A DNA stretch of 64,000 nt from assembly GCA_028564925.1 (NCBI GenBank), contig CM053029.1, forward strand, positions 610,861,486-610,925,485, in the 5' to 3' direction. The position numbers were made by a program, and so were the translations under genes. Below the pieces are notes generated by a model. It was not told the DNA's origin. It saw only the letters and a list, made by a program, of their open reading frames with translations, and did no database searches. Below, in pieces: positions 44,313-56,159 of the stretch. How positions within the stretch are numbered: the stretch's first letter is position 1; each line of letters begins with the position of its first letter. The DNA is from Lithobates sylvaticus. Taxonomy: Eukaryota; Chordata; Amphibia; Anura; Ranidae.

Positions 44313-45360
44313 CTTCATACTTTCCCCGGCAACTTTCTTCTCTCGAAAAAGCATCAGATTTTGTATACAAAAACATAATTTCTTCATCATACATCACAGG
44401 ACAAAGAGCACCTTCGTGGTCATAATCAGTGGTGGCTGGTGTTTTTTTTTTGGGGGGGGGGGGGGGTGACAGCAAACAACCACCCACCTCTCCAAGTGGC
44501 ATCAAACCGCCCCCCCCCCCGCTGTTTGAAGGTCGGTCCGGCACTTACCCCATCAAGGCAGCCAGCACGATGCAGCAGCTCGGCTCAGAGTCCTCTACTC
44601 CAATGGCGGCTTCCGGCTCCTCTACTCTTCCTCCTAGGCATCCAATAAGATCACCTGTCCATTCAGCCAATCAGGTGACTGGTGTCAAAACCCGCTTCCT
44701 GATTGGCCGGGAGGAGGATCAGTGTTACAACAGTGAATGATAAAAAGTATACCGCGCAAAATGCTAACATTTTTTACATACAGGTAATAAATATAGGTGA
44801 TACACTGGTAACAATTAATACAATTAATAAAAAAAATCAACAGTGTGGTTGGGGGGGGGGGGGGCGCAGTTCTAGATCCTTGCCCTGGGAGTTGGGTGAC
44901 CCTATCCCGGTACTGGAGGGGACTAATTGTCTTTTTTGTTGCCAGTGTCCACTCGCCTGAAGGTGGCAGCATAACTCTATGGTTTTAACCAGGGGCAGCC
45001 TGTCCCTTAAGGGCCGTCCCCCCCCATGCATTGCCACCTCCCCTATCCATGCATCCGGCCCCTTTCATAACACCGGCGCATGAATTCCAATGCGGGGGAG
45101 GGCTTTTTTTATTTTATTTTTTAAGCATCGATTAGAGCCAAAGCTATAATAGGCTTCAATATAGGGTGGGCTCGGGTCGGAGAGAGTACCAAAGTCATTA
45201 AAACATAGAAAGTTCATATGTAGATATAAAGTTCCACTTGTATTTTAATTATGCAAAGCAGATTATGGGATAGCGGCTGATCCGTGCATAAAAAAACGTT
45301 GCACACCAAATCTTTGCAGATCAAAATCCCAGATAAATCGTTCACCACATCGCTTCTTAA

Positions 45361-45996
45361 AGCGGTTCGGCACACATTTCATTTAGTAAATCTCTTTGCC
45401 TTCCAAATCAGGCAAAGAGTACTAAATGAAATGTGTTTTTTTTTTTTTTTTTTCACTTACCTTGTAATCGATGACTTCCAGTCCTCTGTCTCTGCGGGGG
45501 TGGGCGGGGTCTGTGCGGGGATCCTCGTCACGCCGCACTGTCTCCTGGGATCTGGTGTCATTGATCCCAGGAGTCTGTGCGGGCATCTTCCGAAATCTCG
45601 CAAGATTTCGGCCACATCTTCCGAAATCTCGCGAGATTTCGGCCACATCTTCCGAAATCTCGCGAGATTTCGGACACATCTTCCGAAATCTCGCGAGATG
45701 TCGGCAGATGTGCCGACATCTCGCGAGATTTCGGAGAACGTGAGCTGCACTTTGCCGTTACTGCGCACGCGCGAGCTCGGCGCAGTAACGGCGGTGCACG
45801 CTGGGCCATCTAAAGTGCCTGTGGGGTTTCACATGCCCACAGGCAAGATGGCCCCCAGCAGAAAAGCAGCAAATAAAGAACTTTATCGGAGGAAAACCGG
45901 CTGCGATCGCGGTGGAAGATGGAACAGGTGAGTCCCCCAATTTAGCTATTAATCCTTTGCATATTCCCCCCCAAAAAAAACCAGTGCAGAACCGCT
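45361..45996. mobile_element. TTAA-E MITE, copy 1
   Basis: TTAA at 45357-45360 and 45997-46000. The inverted ends are AGCGGTTCGGCAC and GTGCAGAACCGCT. The interior holds ATTTAGTAAATCTC / GAGTACTAAAT, a T run, the tandem CGCG palindromes, and a GGGTTTCACATGCCCAC segment. Most of it matches 53532-54087. Confidence 0.92.
45596..45728. promoter_or_regulatory. Tandem TCTCGCGAGA palindromes at 31-bp spacing
   Basis: TCTCGCGAGA is exact at 45627-45636, 45658-45667, 45689-45698 and 45719-45728. A one-base variant (TCTCGCAAGA) lies at 45596-45605. Spacing is 31, 31, 31 and 30. Most sit in the longer palindrome CCGAAATCTCGCGAGATTTC. This ten-base word is a known vertebrate promoter element bound by BANP and linked to Kaiso. 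TTAA-E copy 2 keeps one exact site (53759-53768) and two variants. Confidence 0.6.
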
Positions 45997-46659
45997 TTAA
46001 GTGAATTACCTATAGGGGATTCCCATATCAGAAGGTGATGGGTTAATAACTTGCCTTTCACTGGTTTGATGTCGGCAGACTCTGTTTAATTCACTCAAAT
46101 GGAGCTGGATCCGTAAATAAATGTAAAGCTCATAACAAGCGAAGAAACAGAAATGCCCATAGCGTAATCCAGTACATTTAAAATTATTTTATTTCAAATA
46201 ACAAAGTGATCCCATATGGCTGTGCACTTACAATGTGTCAAAGATAAAATGAACATGTATTATACCTCTGTATTAAATCGTTGGGTCCCGATATACCTTA
46301 TTACCGCAAAAAGCGTTATTCTCGGGTAAGGTATCACAGAAGATCAACGACGTGGGTAGCTGTGTGGTCTTTGGCTTCAATATAGGGTGGGCTCGGGTCG
46401 GAGAGAGTGCGCTCCCAGCCCACCCAGGTGTGTTACAGCAGCGAATATTCTCTGTTGTAAAAAATATGAAAATTAACCAAAGCGCCAAAGGATGAAAGTT
46501 AGTGACATAATTAAAGCAGCTGTAGTGTGAAATTGGTGTGAACAATTAATAAATGATAAAAAGTATACCGCGCTAAATGCAATTTTTTTTTTACATACAG
46601 GTAATAAATATAGGTGATACACTGGTAACAATTAATAAAATTAATAAAACAGTCCCCAG

Positions 46660-47759
46660 TAGACATGTGCACAACAAAAAAATTAGTTTATTTTCGTTTC
46701 GTTTTTTTCGTTTCCGAAAAAAATTTGTTTGTTTTCGTTTCGTTTTTTTCGTTTCCATCGATTCGTAACGATTCGTACATTCGTAAGTCGTCGGTGTTCG
46801 TATTCGTAATGATTCGTACATTCGTAAGTCGTCGGTGTTCGGATTCGTAACGATTCGTACATTCGTAAGTCGTCGGTGTTCGGATTCGTAACGATTCGTA
46901 CATTCGTAAGTCGTCGGTGTTCGTATTCGTAATGATTCGTACATTCGTAAGAGTTAATTCGTACATTCGTAAGAGTTTATTTTTTTGTTGATTCGTTTTT
47001 TCGTTTAATTTTCGGACGCATTCGTATTTATTCGTGCATTCGTAACATTCGTAGATTCGTAATCGGAGCATAATTTGATGTAATGTGTATGCTATTATTA
47101 CATTTTAATAATTTACGAATCGAAAAAAAAAGTTACGAATCGAAAAAAAAAAAAGTTACGAATCGAAAAAAAAGTTACGAATGTACGAATTTTTTTGTTC
47201 AATAGAGACACGGAAAATTACAAATCGAAAAAAACCAAAAAAAAAAAGTTACGAATTGAAAAAAAAGTTACGAATCGAAAAAAAAAAAAGTTACGAATCG
47301 AAAAAAAAAAAAGGTTACGAATCGAAAAAAATAAAGTTACGAATCGAAAAAAAAGTTACGAATCGAAAAAAAAAGTTACGAATGTACGAATTTTTTTGTT
47401 CAATCCATTCGAAGCACGTTTAGCAGCGCCATTGTAAGGGACACGGAAAATTACCAATTCAACAAAAAAAAAAAAAGTTACGAATGTACGAATTTTTTGG
47501 TTCGTTTTCGTTTTTCGGATTTTCTTCATTAGTACATTCGTTGTTTCCAATTAGTTTTTTTAGGATTTTCGTTGTTTTTCGGATTCGTTCGTTTCGAATG
47601 ATTCGTTAATCGGATTCGTACGATTCGAATGATTCGTTACGATTCGTTATTCGGATTCTTACTTTTCGAATGATTAGTTCATTCGTACGAAAACGAACGA
47701 ACGAAAATAACGAAAAAAAACGAAAAACGAAAAAAAACGAAACGAATTGCACATGTCTA
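46660..47759. mobile_element. TAG-hAT copy 5
   Basis: Perfect 8-bp duplications GTCCCCAG flank it (46652-46659 and 47760-47767). The ends are TAGACATGTGCAC and TTGCACATGTCTA. The interior is nearly all simple words: GATTCGTACATTCGTAAGTC repeated four to five times on the left, and TTACGAATCGAAAAAA repeated on the right. It has no promoter cassette and no coding frame. Confidence 0.95.
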
Positions 47760-48393
47760 GTCCCCAGTGAAAAAAGGTGCTGGTGCTAGTGGAACAGTAT
47801 CCAGTGCTGTGACTTGAATAATAGATGGATGATTCTGTGCTTCTTAGGTTCTTTAAATAGGGTGCCCCCCCTAGTAGATGTGCACTCGCCCCTGGGAGTG
47901 GACCAACTATCGCTAGTTAGGTCAAATGCGCGTGTGGTGCGACCCCTTGGATGTCCTCTGGACCGATGATTGGCTGCGGTGAATGGTGGGATGGTAAAAG
48001 GGGTGGGCAGGAGGGGAAGCTGCCCCAGGCACAGTGAAGCAAGGGTGCAAAGAATGGATGCAGGTGGTGCACCCATTCTACCCTGTGTATTAACAGTGTG
48101 GTGGGGGGGGGGGGGGGGGCGCAGTTCTAGATCCTTGCCCTGGGAGTTGGATGACCCTATCCCGGTACTAGAGGGGACTAATTGTCTATTTTTGCCAGTG
48201 TCAAATCACCTGAAGGTGGCAGCATAACCCTATGGTTATGCCCAGGGGTTATGCCCAGCATGACAGGTCCTCTTAAATATGAGATCAGGGGTCAAAAAGA
48301 CCTCACGTCTCATATTTGGACTTAAATGCAATAAAAAAAATGTAAAATAAAATTGTCATTTGAAAAAATGACATTGAAAAAATGTGCCTTTAA

Positions 48394-49201
48394 CCTCCCT
48401 GGCGGTATGATTCTGTCTGGAATTTTGTGCTGAAAGCGGTACAATTATTTTGCATGGAAATTTGGCGTTTTTATATTGTAGGCATGCAATTCTTATGAAT
48501 AACTCACTTAAATCTGTCCGAACCAGAGTCTAGTAGACATCCCGGGTATGATAAAGTTTGAAACACAAAATCATAAATTATAATATAATAAAAATATATA
48601 TAAAAATGATTCAATAATGTAATCAAATCAAAAAAAACACAGAAATTTGCTCAGTTGCAGAATAGTCGCTGTCATTAAATTTAGTGTTTGATGATAAATT
48701 GTGATTCTAATTTTTTATCTGTGTTTTCTAGCTGGTCTAAAACCACTTTTGACATAAAGGGACACTTTTTGGTTGCTATGGACAATCTCCAGTTTCCAGG
48801 CAGAAGAAAAATCTTTTTATTATATAAAATGACATGCAGAGCACTGGGCAGACCACTAGGGACAAAGGGGATGTGTATTTTTTGTATACAGTACTGTAAT
48901 CTGTAAGATTACAGTACTGTATGTGTGTTGTGTTTTTAAACTTTTTTGAATTTGGCGCCGATCTCCGCTCCCGTGCGTCGTAACGTCGCAGGGAACGGAG
49001 ATCGGCGGCACTCGGCACTGTGTGAATCGAGCGAGCGGACGGCTCGCACACACAGCGGGGAGACATCGCAGGATCCAGGGGAAAAGGTAAGTAACTTCCC
49101 CCCCCCTGTATCCTGCAATGCAGCCCGAGTCTGGCTCGGGGTTACCGCTCCTGGCAGAAAAAACTGGACCCGAGCCAGACTCGGGAACACCGCCAAGGAG
49201 G
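48394..49201. mobile_element. TTAA-J MITE
   Basis: TTAA at 48390-48393 and 49202-49205. The inverted ends are CCTCCCTGGCGGT and ACCGCCAAGGAGG. Inside is a perfect hairpin around TACAGTACTGTAATC, and a second pair, CCCGAGTCTGGCTCGGG / CCCGAGCCAGACTCGGG, near the right end. It is non-coding. Confidence 0.92.
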
Positions 49202-49205
49202 TTAA

Positions 49206-49547
49206 GAGGTATGGGCCGAAGTGACGTTTCGACGTCGCTTCTGCCCTGCTATGGTATGGAGACGGGTGGGGGGCCATCTTAGCCTCACTCGTCTCCATAC
49301 CCAGGCACTGAGAGGACCCAACGGCTCTGGTAAGTGGCGGAGGGTGCAGGAGAGCGGCGGAAGGGGGGGTGGCACCTCTCCCGCCGACGATAACGGTGAC
49401 CTCGCTGCGAATACGCCGCAGAGACCACCAGAGAACCGCCGCCTGAAAAGATGGATACCCCGGTTGTGATAGCAGCTGCTGCCGTTACCGAGATATCCCT
49501 CTTCAAAAAACTGACGTACATAGTCGTGCAGCGGTTGGTACGTGGTT
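49206..49547. other. GC-rich non-coding stretch between TTAA-J and the inverted repeat
   Basis: It contains the hairpin GGTATGGAGACGGGTG / CTCGTCTCCATACC near 49252-49303. It ends close to GTACGTGGTTAA. It may be part of another DNA element. No gene is seen. Confidence 0.4.
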
Positions 49548-49881
49548 AATTGTTACCAGTGTATCACCTATATTTATTACCTGTATGTAAATTTGTTTAG
49601 CATTTAGCGCGGTATACTTTTTATCATTTATTAATTGTTCACACCAATTTCATACTGCAGCTGCTTTGATTATGTGGTAAAGCAATTCGTTTTCTTTATC
49701 TATACTAACACATACATGAGGTTTTTTCACTTACTTTCATCCTTTGGCGCTTTGGTTCATCATGATATTTTTTACAACAGAGAATATCCGCTGCTGTAAC
49801 ACACCTGGGTGGGCCGGGAGCACACTCTCTCCGACCCGAACCCACCCTATATTAAAGTCTCTGGCTCTAATCGATGCTTAA

Positions 49882-50862
49882 CCACTTAAGGACCGCCTCA
49901 CGCCGATATACGTCGGCAGAATGGCACGGCTGGGCACAATCACGTACCTGTACGTGGCCCTTTAAGAGCCCAGCCGTGGTTCGCGCGCTCGCGACCCGTC
50001 CTGAGCTCCATGACCGCGGCCGCGGGACCAGCGGACCCAATCACCGCTGGTGTCCCGCGATCGGGTCACAGAGCTGAAGAACGGGGAGAGGTCTGTGTAA
50101 ACAAACCTCTCCCCGTGCTTCCTACACTGCCTGTCACTGATCGGCTGTTCCCTGTCATCGGGAATGCCGATCAGTGACGTCAGATGTAAAGCCACGCCCC
50201 CCCTACTGTAAAAAAAAACACACACACGTCACACTTAGCCCCTCCCCGCCCCCTAGTGGTTAACTCCTTCACTGCCAGTGTCATTTACATAGGAATCAGT
50301 GCATTTAAATAGCACTGATTGCTGTGTAAATGACAATGGTCCCAAAAATGTGTCAAAAATGTCCGATGTGTCCGCCATAATGTCGCTTTTGCAATAAAAA
50401 TCGCTGATCGCCGCCATTACTAGTAAAAAAAAAATATTAATAAAAATGCTATAAAACTATCCCCAATTTTGTAAACGCTATAACTTTTGCGCAAACCAAT
50501 CTATAATCGCTAATTGCAATTTTTTTTACAAAAAATATGTAGAAGAATCCGTATCGGCCTAAACTGAGAAAAAAATATGTTTTTTTATATATTTTTGGGG
50601 GATATTTATTATAGCAAAAAGTTAAAAAAATGCATTTTTTTCAAAATTGTCGCTCTATTTTTGTTTATAGCGCAAAAAATAAAAACGGCAGGGGCAATCA
50701 AATACCACCAAAAGAAAGCTCTATTTGTGGGAAAAAAAGGACGCCAATTTTGTTTGGGAGCCACGTCACAGGACCGCGCAATTGTCAGTTAAAGCGTTGC
50801 AGTGCCGAATCGAAAAAAGAGGCCTGGTCCTTTGGCTGCAAATTGGTCCGGGGCTTAAGTGG
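49882..50862 (+). mobile_element. TTAA-B MITE, complete copy
   Basis: TTAA at 49878-49881 and 50863-50866. The inverted ends are CCACTTAAGGACCG and CCACTTAAGCCCCGGACC. The empty site is visible in the other repeat arm: 45118-45130 reads TTTTTAAGCATCGATTAG with a single TTAA where this copy has the element. This shows the duplicated target is TTAA. Confidence 0.95.
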
Positions 50863-51330
50863 TTAAAAAAAAAAAACAGCCCTCCCCTGCATTGAAATTC
50901 ATGCGCCGGTGTTCTCAAAGGGGCTGGACGCATGGATAGGGGAGGTGGCAATGGACGGGGGGTAGCGGCCCTTAAGGGACAGGCTGCCCCCTGGGCATAA
51001 TCATAGGGTTATGCTGCCACCTTCAGGTGAGTGGTCACTGGCAAAAAAAGAAAATTAGTCCCCTCCAGAACCGGGATAGGGTCATCCAACTCCCAGGGCA
51101 AGGGTCTAGAACTGAGCTCATCCATTCTTTGCCCCCTTGCTTCACTGCACCTGGGGCAGCTTCCCCTCCTGCCCACCCCTTTTACTATCCCTCCTCCAGT
51201 CCCAGATATAACCCCCCCCCCCCTTTTTAGGCCAGGCTCCTTTTTTTTTTTGTTTGTGCTAGTGTCTTAGATGGTCTTATTCTGGCCTTCCTCCAACTGG
51301 GAGTATATTAGAGGTTGGCCTTGAGTATAG

Positions 51331-51788
51331 TTAAAGCGTAAACTGTGCCAAATTGTTATATATTTTTTAAAAACCCCTGCAAAGTAAAGGCATAATGTGC
51401 TAGTATCGCATACTAGCACATTATGATATACTTGCCTTCGAACGAAGCCCTGCACCGCCGTGCTTTGAGCTCTGACAGGCACTTCCATCTTCACCCAGTC
51501 TTCCTTCCGGGTTCGCGTCCTCCGGCCAATCTGATTGGCCGCATTGTGATGCACATGCGCGAGGGAGTCAGGGACCATGGCACGGAGCTCTGAAGGGTGG
51601 GCATGGGTATACGGTCCCTTAAGAGCGCATGCGCCGGTGACATCAACGGCTGCATGAAGTGTGAATATCTCCTAAACTGTGAAGGTTTAGGAGATATTCA
51701 CAGTGCCTACAGGTAAGCCTTATTATAGGCCTTATTATAGGCTCACCTGTTGGTACAAGTTTACAGAAAGGGTTTACATCCTCTTTAA
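51331..51788. mobile_element. TTAA-K MITE, copy 2
   Basis: TTAA at both ends, inverted relative to 3010-3453. It contains the hairpin TATCTCCTAAACTGTG / AGGTTTAGGAGATA and the pair ATAATGTGCTAGTAT / TACTAGCACATTAT. It is non-coding. Confidence 0.75.
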
Positions 51789-51956
51789 CCCCTTACACCG
51801 ACGATACGCAACAATGCAGCCCCCATTGGACTGGGCTTTTTTCCGTGGGGCTGCATATTTGTGTACCTCCCTTTGTGTTGGGGTCTCAGGAGAGCCCCAG
51901 GCCCCGCCAAGGTCAAAGGTCGGGATCAGTAATTTTTTTGGACAGGATTTATTTTT

Positions 51957-52519
51957 TTAACCACTTGCGGCAGGTTGGCTCGCCTGCACGAATCGCTGTA
52001 CCTGTATGCCAGCTCGCGCAGGCGCAGCTGCGGCAGGGCATGCGCCGCCGGTGGCGTGCTCTCGCTGCGATCGCCTAGTACAGGGGCAGAAAGGGGATCT
52101 GCCAGTGTAAACAAGCGGATACCCCTTCTGACAGGGGACATGTCAGAGATCTTCTGTTCCCCCCTACAGTTAGAACACGCTAAGAGAACACACTTAACCC
52201 TATTGATCGCCCCCTAGTGTTAACCCCTTCCCTGCCAATGTTATTTTTACATTGATCAATGCATTTTTGTAGCACTAATCAATGTAATAATGTCGCTGAT
52301 CCCCAAAAAGTGTAATTCGGGGTTAGATTTGTCTGCTGCAATGTCGATTAAAAATCACAGATCGCCGCCATTAATAGTAAAATCAAGCAACAACAAGTCC
52401 CTAAATCTATCCCATAGTTTGTAGACGCAATGACTTTTGCGCAAACCAATCCATATACGCCTATTGCGATTTTTTGTTACCAAAAATATGTAGAAGAATA
52501 CATAACGGCCTAAACTGCA
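51957..52519 (+). mobile_element. TTAA-B MITE, truncated copy
   Basis: It starts TTAACCACTTGCGGCAGG and follows the family up to CGGCCTAAACTG, then is cut off. A different 5' third (GGCTCGCCTGCACGAATC) marks another subfamily. Confidence 0.85.
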
Positions 52520-52785
52520 CGTGTATTAGAGTGTAGAATTCGATAATAATTGTAGGCAACAATATACCACTACAGCCTATATATTATCTCATCTATGTAT
52601 CAATTACTTTGTCTAGTCCCTGTAGATTAGTTAGTCTGTTAAAACTATGAGCACATGCTACTGTTAGTATCACAATAATACATTTAGTTATGAAACCAAA
52701 CACACAGCTTAAGAATAATCAAATCTCATTTATTTCCCAAGGAAATAAGAAAGCTAACGTGTATTAAAAGGGGGTTACAAAATGA

Positions 52786-53531
52786 CATAACATACAGCAA
52801 GACTACAATACAATGATATACTGTACAGTTACAATACAATACAATGATCTACTTAACACAAGCCTGCTGTCTCATACCCCTCATATTGCCGACCCATTTT
52901 ATATTTTCTCGAGATTTTACTAATTTTTGTCACATCATTATGTGAATAAATTTTACATATATTTTTTTGACCTGCACCATCGGAGTTGTCTCCATTTTTT
53001 ATCCTGTTTTCCCCGGTTCTTGGGATCACCCCCTTCGATATCGGATGCTTGGATGTCCATTGTGTATGGTGACTGCTGACGGATCCAGTGGCCTGTTTTG
53101 GAAGCTGTTTGGTGCCAGTCTGCGACCCATGGATGCAAGATATTCTGCCTAAAGCCTGTCCGATGTAGATGCCGTACGGTATCTACATCCAACACATCTG
53201 GTAAGAGTACATATGCCTCACAATGACATCAGTCAAGCCTGTTCTTATATCCATGTTCTTCTATTCCTGAGTTGATCTGAAGGACTCATCTATTGGTGTT
53301 ACCACCTACACGAACTTTATAATTTATTCTAATCATTACTGGGGTCATTTCCAGTAATAATTTTCACAATTTAGTTTTCATTGTTTATGTTTATCATTAG
53401 AATGTTGTAACACTCATTCTCATTTTTGTACATGTATTAGCGCTACAATTTTTGGATTTGCATAACATACAGCAAGACTACAATACAATGATATACTGTA
53501 CAGTTACAATACAATACAATGATCTACTTAA
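52786..53531. mobile_element. ~600-bp insertion with a 76-bp direct duplication
   Basis: The 76 bases at 52786-52861 are repeated exactly as 53461-53531 plus 54092-54096; TTAA-E copy 2 splits the second repeat at its TTAA. The inserted DNA (52862-53460) ends TAGCGCTACAATTTTTGG, a tail style also seen at 59617-59640. There is no long open frame. Probably a retroelement 3' fragment of unknown family. Confidence 0.7.
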
Positions 53532-54087
53532 AGCGGTTCGGCACCCATTTCATTTAGTAAATCTCTTTGCCTTCCAAATCAGGCAAAGAGTACTAAATGA
53601 AATGTTTTTTTTTTTTTACTTACCTTGTAATTGAAGACTTCCGGTCTTCTCTCTCTGCAGCGGCGGGCGGGGTCTCTGCGTCGATCGTCGTCACGCCGCA
53701 CTGTCTCCTGGGATCTGGTGTCATTGATCCCAGGAGTCAGTGCGGGCATCTTCCGAAATCTCGCGAGATTTCGGCCACATCTTCCGAAATCTCCCGAGAT
53801 TTCGGCCACATCTGCCGAAATCTCGTGAGATGTCGGCAGATGTGCCGTTACTGCGCACGCGCGAGTAACAGTGGTGCATGCTGGGCCATCAACAGTGCCT
53901 GTGGGGTTTCACATGCCCACAGGCAAGATGGACCCCAGCAGACAAGAAGAAGACAAGAAGAAGATGAAGATGAAAACCGGCGGCGATCGAGATGGAACAT
54001 GGAACAGGTAAGTCCCCCAATTGAGCTATATGCCCTTGGCATATAGCCCACAAAAAAAAAAAAAAGTGTGCAGAGTGCAGAACCGCT
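53532..54087. mobile_element. TTAA-E MITE, copy 2
   Basis: TTAA at 53528-53531 and 54088-54091, with the same inverted ends as copy 1. It is shorter because it has fewer TCTCGCGAGA units (one exact, two variants). The next-door 76-bp repeat gives the uninterrupted target with a single TTAA at 52852-52855. Confidence 0.93.
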
Positions 54088-54096
54088 TTAACACAA

Positions 54097-55120
54097 TCCT
54101 CGTAACTTGTCTCCTGATGGGAAAAGAGGGATAGTTAGGCCTCAAGATGGCCGCTTAGCAGAGAAACATCCTCATAACATGCTTTCCTCAACAAGCCTAA
54201 AGACACAGAGAGTGTATATCCTGTGTGTGCGACCTTTTCATTCAGACATACACGCCCACTCATAGCCACTCCCATTTGCCCTCCATCCAATAGGCATCGC
54301 CGCGAGATAATCCAGGAAGAATGCTGTATTGTCCACTAGGTGCATCGTCTCTAGGAAGCATGCTGTATTGTCCACTAGGGGCAGCGTCTCTATTAGCCTT
54401 GAGCCGTCTTCACAGCAGGTGGGCCTGAGCCAAGCCATTGTTCCTCTGATTACAAAGCTTGATATGCTTCATTTCAACTGAGGCCACCTGGCTTATACAA
54501 ACAGGAAGTGAATCGCAGAAATATTACATGAGTTCATATTCAATCCAACATAGAGTTTATAAAAGTTCCAATAAAGTGCTTGCTGCTACCATTTTTTTTC
54601 TTGATTAACGACCGCAACATACAGGGAAATACAATGCAATACTGACATATAATCACACACATGGGTTGGACTGGATGGACTTGTGTCTTTTTTCAACCCT
54701 CACCTACTATTAGAAATCGTGTTGGAAAAAAAAGTGACGCCCAAGGAAAAAAAAGTGGTCCTCCTCTTCTCCCAGATAGAAACACTCCGCACTCACCAGA
54801 AATATATGACATCTTTTCTCAAAGAAAACCACTTATGGTAAGTATATCCCCAGGTAGATATCATGTACTCGGTCCACCAACAATACCCTAAGCGCCTGGA
54901 CAGCTGAACACCTCTCCTGTATATGGCTCCTGTGCCTTTAAGAGATCACGCTGTCATCACGCTGAAGAGTTAGTTACAATGTTTCATGTTAAAAACTTGG
55001 CAGACTGCCTGGATGTTTTCTTTTGATAGCCGAGTGAGCAGATAAGTCTCTCCACTTGTTATATGAAAGAATCTGCAAACTCTGCAATAGAGATCGTCAG
55101 GGGGGTTGAATCGAGATCAC
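54097..55120. other. Non-coding DNA, nothing recognised
   Basis: A short direct repeat, ATGCTGTATTGTCCACTAGG, occurs twice at 54321-54380. No exon with vertebrate similarity. It could be intron or intergenic DNA. Confidence 0.4.
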
Positions 55121-55129
55121 GATTTTTTA

Positions 55130-55522
55130 ACAATTAATTGTGCAGCTCTAATGCACGTGTAGGCATATTCATAAATCATATAGAAGAAGGAATAAATCTC
55201 AGTTTTTGCAGGGACACAAAAATATGTAGGGCAATAACTTCACATCAAGATAGAGAAGTTTTACAGAAAGACCTGAACAAAATAATAGGGTGGCAAAGTA
55301 CATGGCAAATGAGGTTTAATGTGGAGAAATGTAAAGTAATGCATCTGGGGGCTAAAAACATAAATGCAAACTCCAGACTAGGGGGAGAACCTCTGGAGGA
55401 TTCCAGGATGAAGAAATATCTGGGGGGGGGGGGGTTCCAGTAGATGACAGATTGAGCAATAACATGCAGTGTCAAGCTGTGGCTACCAAAGTCGGCAGAA
55501 TATTAGCATGTATAAAAAAAGG
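55130..55522 (+). pseudogene. Non-LTR retrotransposon RT fragment, frame broken at a G run
   Basis: The frame reads DLNKIIGWQSTWQMRFNVEK, then CKVMHLGAKN and LGGEPLEDS. This matches the region just after the YADD motif in CR1-like LINEs (WQMRFNVDKCKVMHLG). A run of about 12 G at 55423-55434 shifts the frame; the next part continues as VDDRLSNNMQCQAVATKVGR and LACIKKG in another frame. A palindromic MITE starts at 55523 and ends the copy. Confidence 0.75.
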
Positions 55523-56159
55523 TACCGTATTTATCGGCGTATAACACTCGCCGGCGTATAACACGCACCCCAAGTTTAGGAGGAAATTTTAAGGAAAAAA
55601 CGTACATTTACATGCCCATCAATGCCGCCTTATCAGTGTCCATCTGCAGCCTTGTCAGTGTCATTTGCAGCCTTGCAGCATCCATCTGCAGCCTCCTCAG
55701 TGTCATTTGCCGCCTTGCCCAGGCTGCAGTTAAACTGCAGTGACATGTCAGTGTCACTGCAGTTTGAAAATTGCCGCCATTGGCCGTTCTCACAGTTTTC
55801 GGCCGCCTCCGGCCGTTCTCGGCAGCTTTCGGTCGCCTTTGGCCCTTCTCTGCAGCTTTCGGCCGCCGAGAACTGCCGAAAGCTGCCGAAAGCTGCCGAG
55901 GGCGGCCGAGAGCGGCCGAAAGCTGCCGAGAATAGCCGAAGGCGGCGGAAATCTGGCGGGAAAGGCCGAAGGTGGCCGAGAACGGCCGAAAGCTGCCAAG
56001 AATGGCCGAAGGCGGCCGAAAGCCGATGAGAAGGGCCGAAGGCAGCTGAAAGCCGCCCAGAGGCTCACAACGGCGGGGGATCGGCGTATAACACGCACTT
56101 CTGATTTTCCCCTGCTTTTAAGGGGAAAAAGTGCGTGTTATACGCCGATAAATACGGTA
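55523..56159. mobile_element. Palindromic MITE (TACCGTATTTATCGGCG ends)
   Basis: The ends TACCGTATTTATCGGCGTAT and its inverse at 56140-56159 are almost perfect. The interior is made of GCCGAAAGCTGCCGA-type short repeats in both orientations and CATCTGCAGCCTTGTCAG repeats. It is inserted in the LINE fragment. No frame of note. Confidence 0.85.

Larger units (their letters stand above)
45188..46372. mobile_element. 1.2-kb insertion with a 36-bp direct duplication
   Basis: The 36 bases at 45152-45187 (from GGCTTCAATATAGGG to GGAGAGAGT) are repeated exactly at 46373-46408. The inverted arm at about 49800-49860 carries the same locus without interruption, so it is the empty site. The inserted DNA is AT-rich without a clear frame and hosts TTAA-E copy 1. 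Family unknown; a retroelement fragment is most likely. Confidence 0.75.
44738..51130. repeat. Composite of inverted and direct copies of one retroelement-like repeat
   Basis: Plus-oriented pieces lie at 44738-45187, 46373-46659 and 47768-48250; inverted pieces lie at 49548-49877 and 50867-51130. Shared segments include GGTAATAAATATAGGTGATA, GGGTGGGCTCGGGTCGG, AAGCATCGATTAGAGCC, GGAGGGCT next to GCATGAATT, and CCTGAAGGTGGCAGCATAA. Later elements split these pieces: a 1.2-kb insertion, TAG-hAT copy 5, TTAA-J and TTAA-B. The source family is not identified. Confidence 0.75.
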
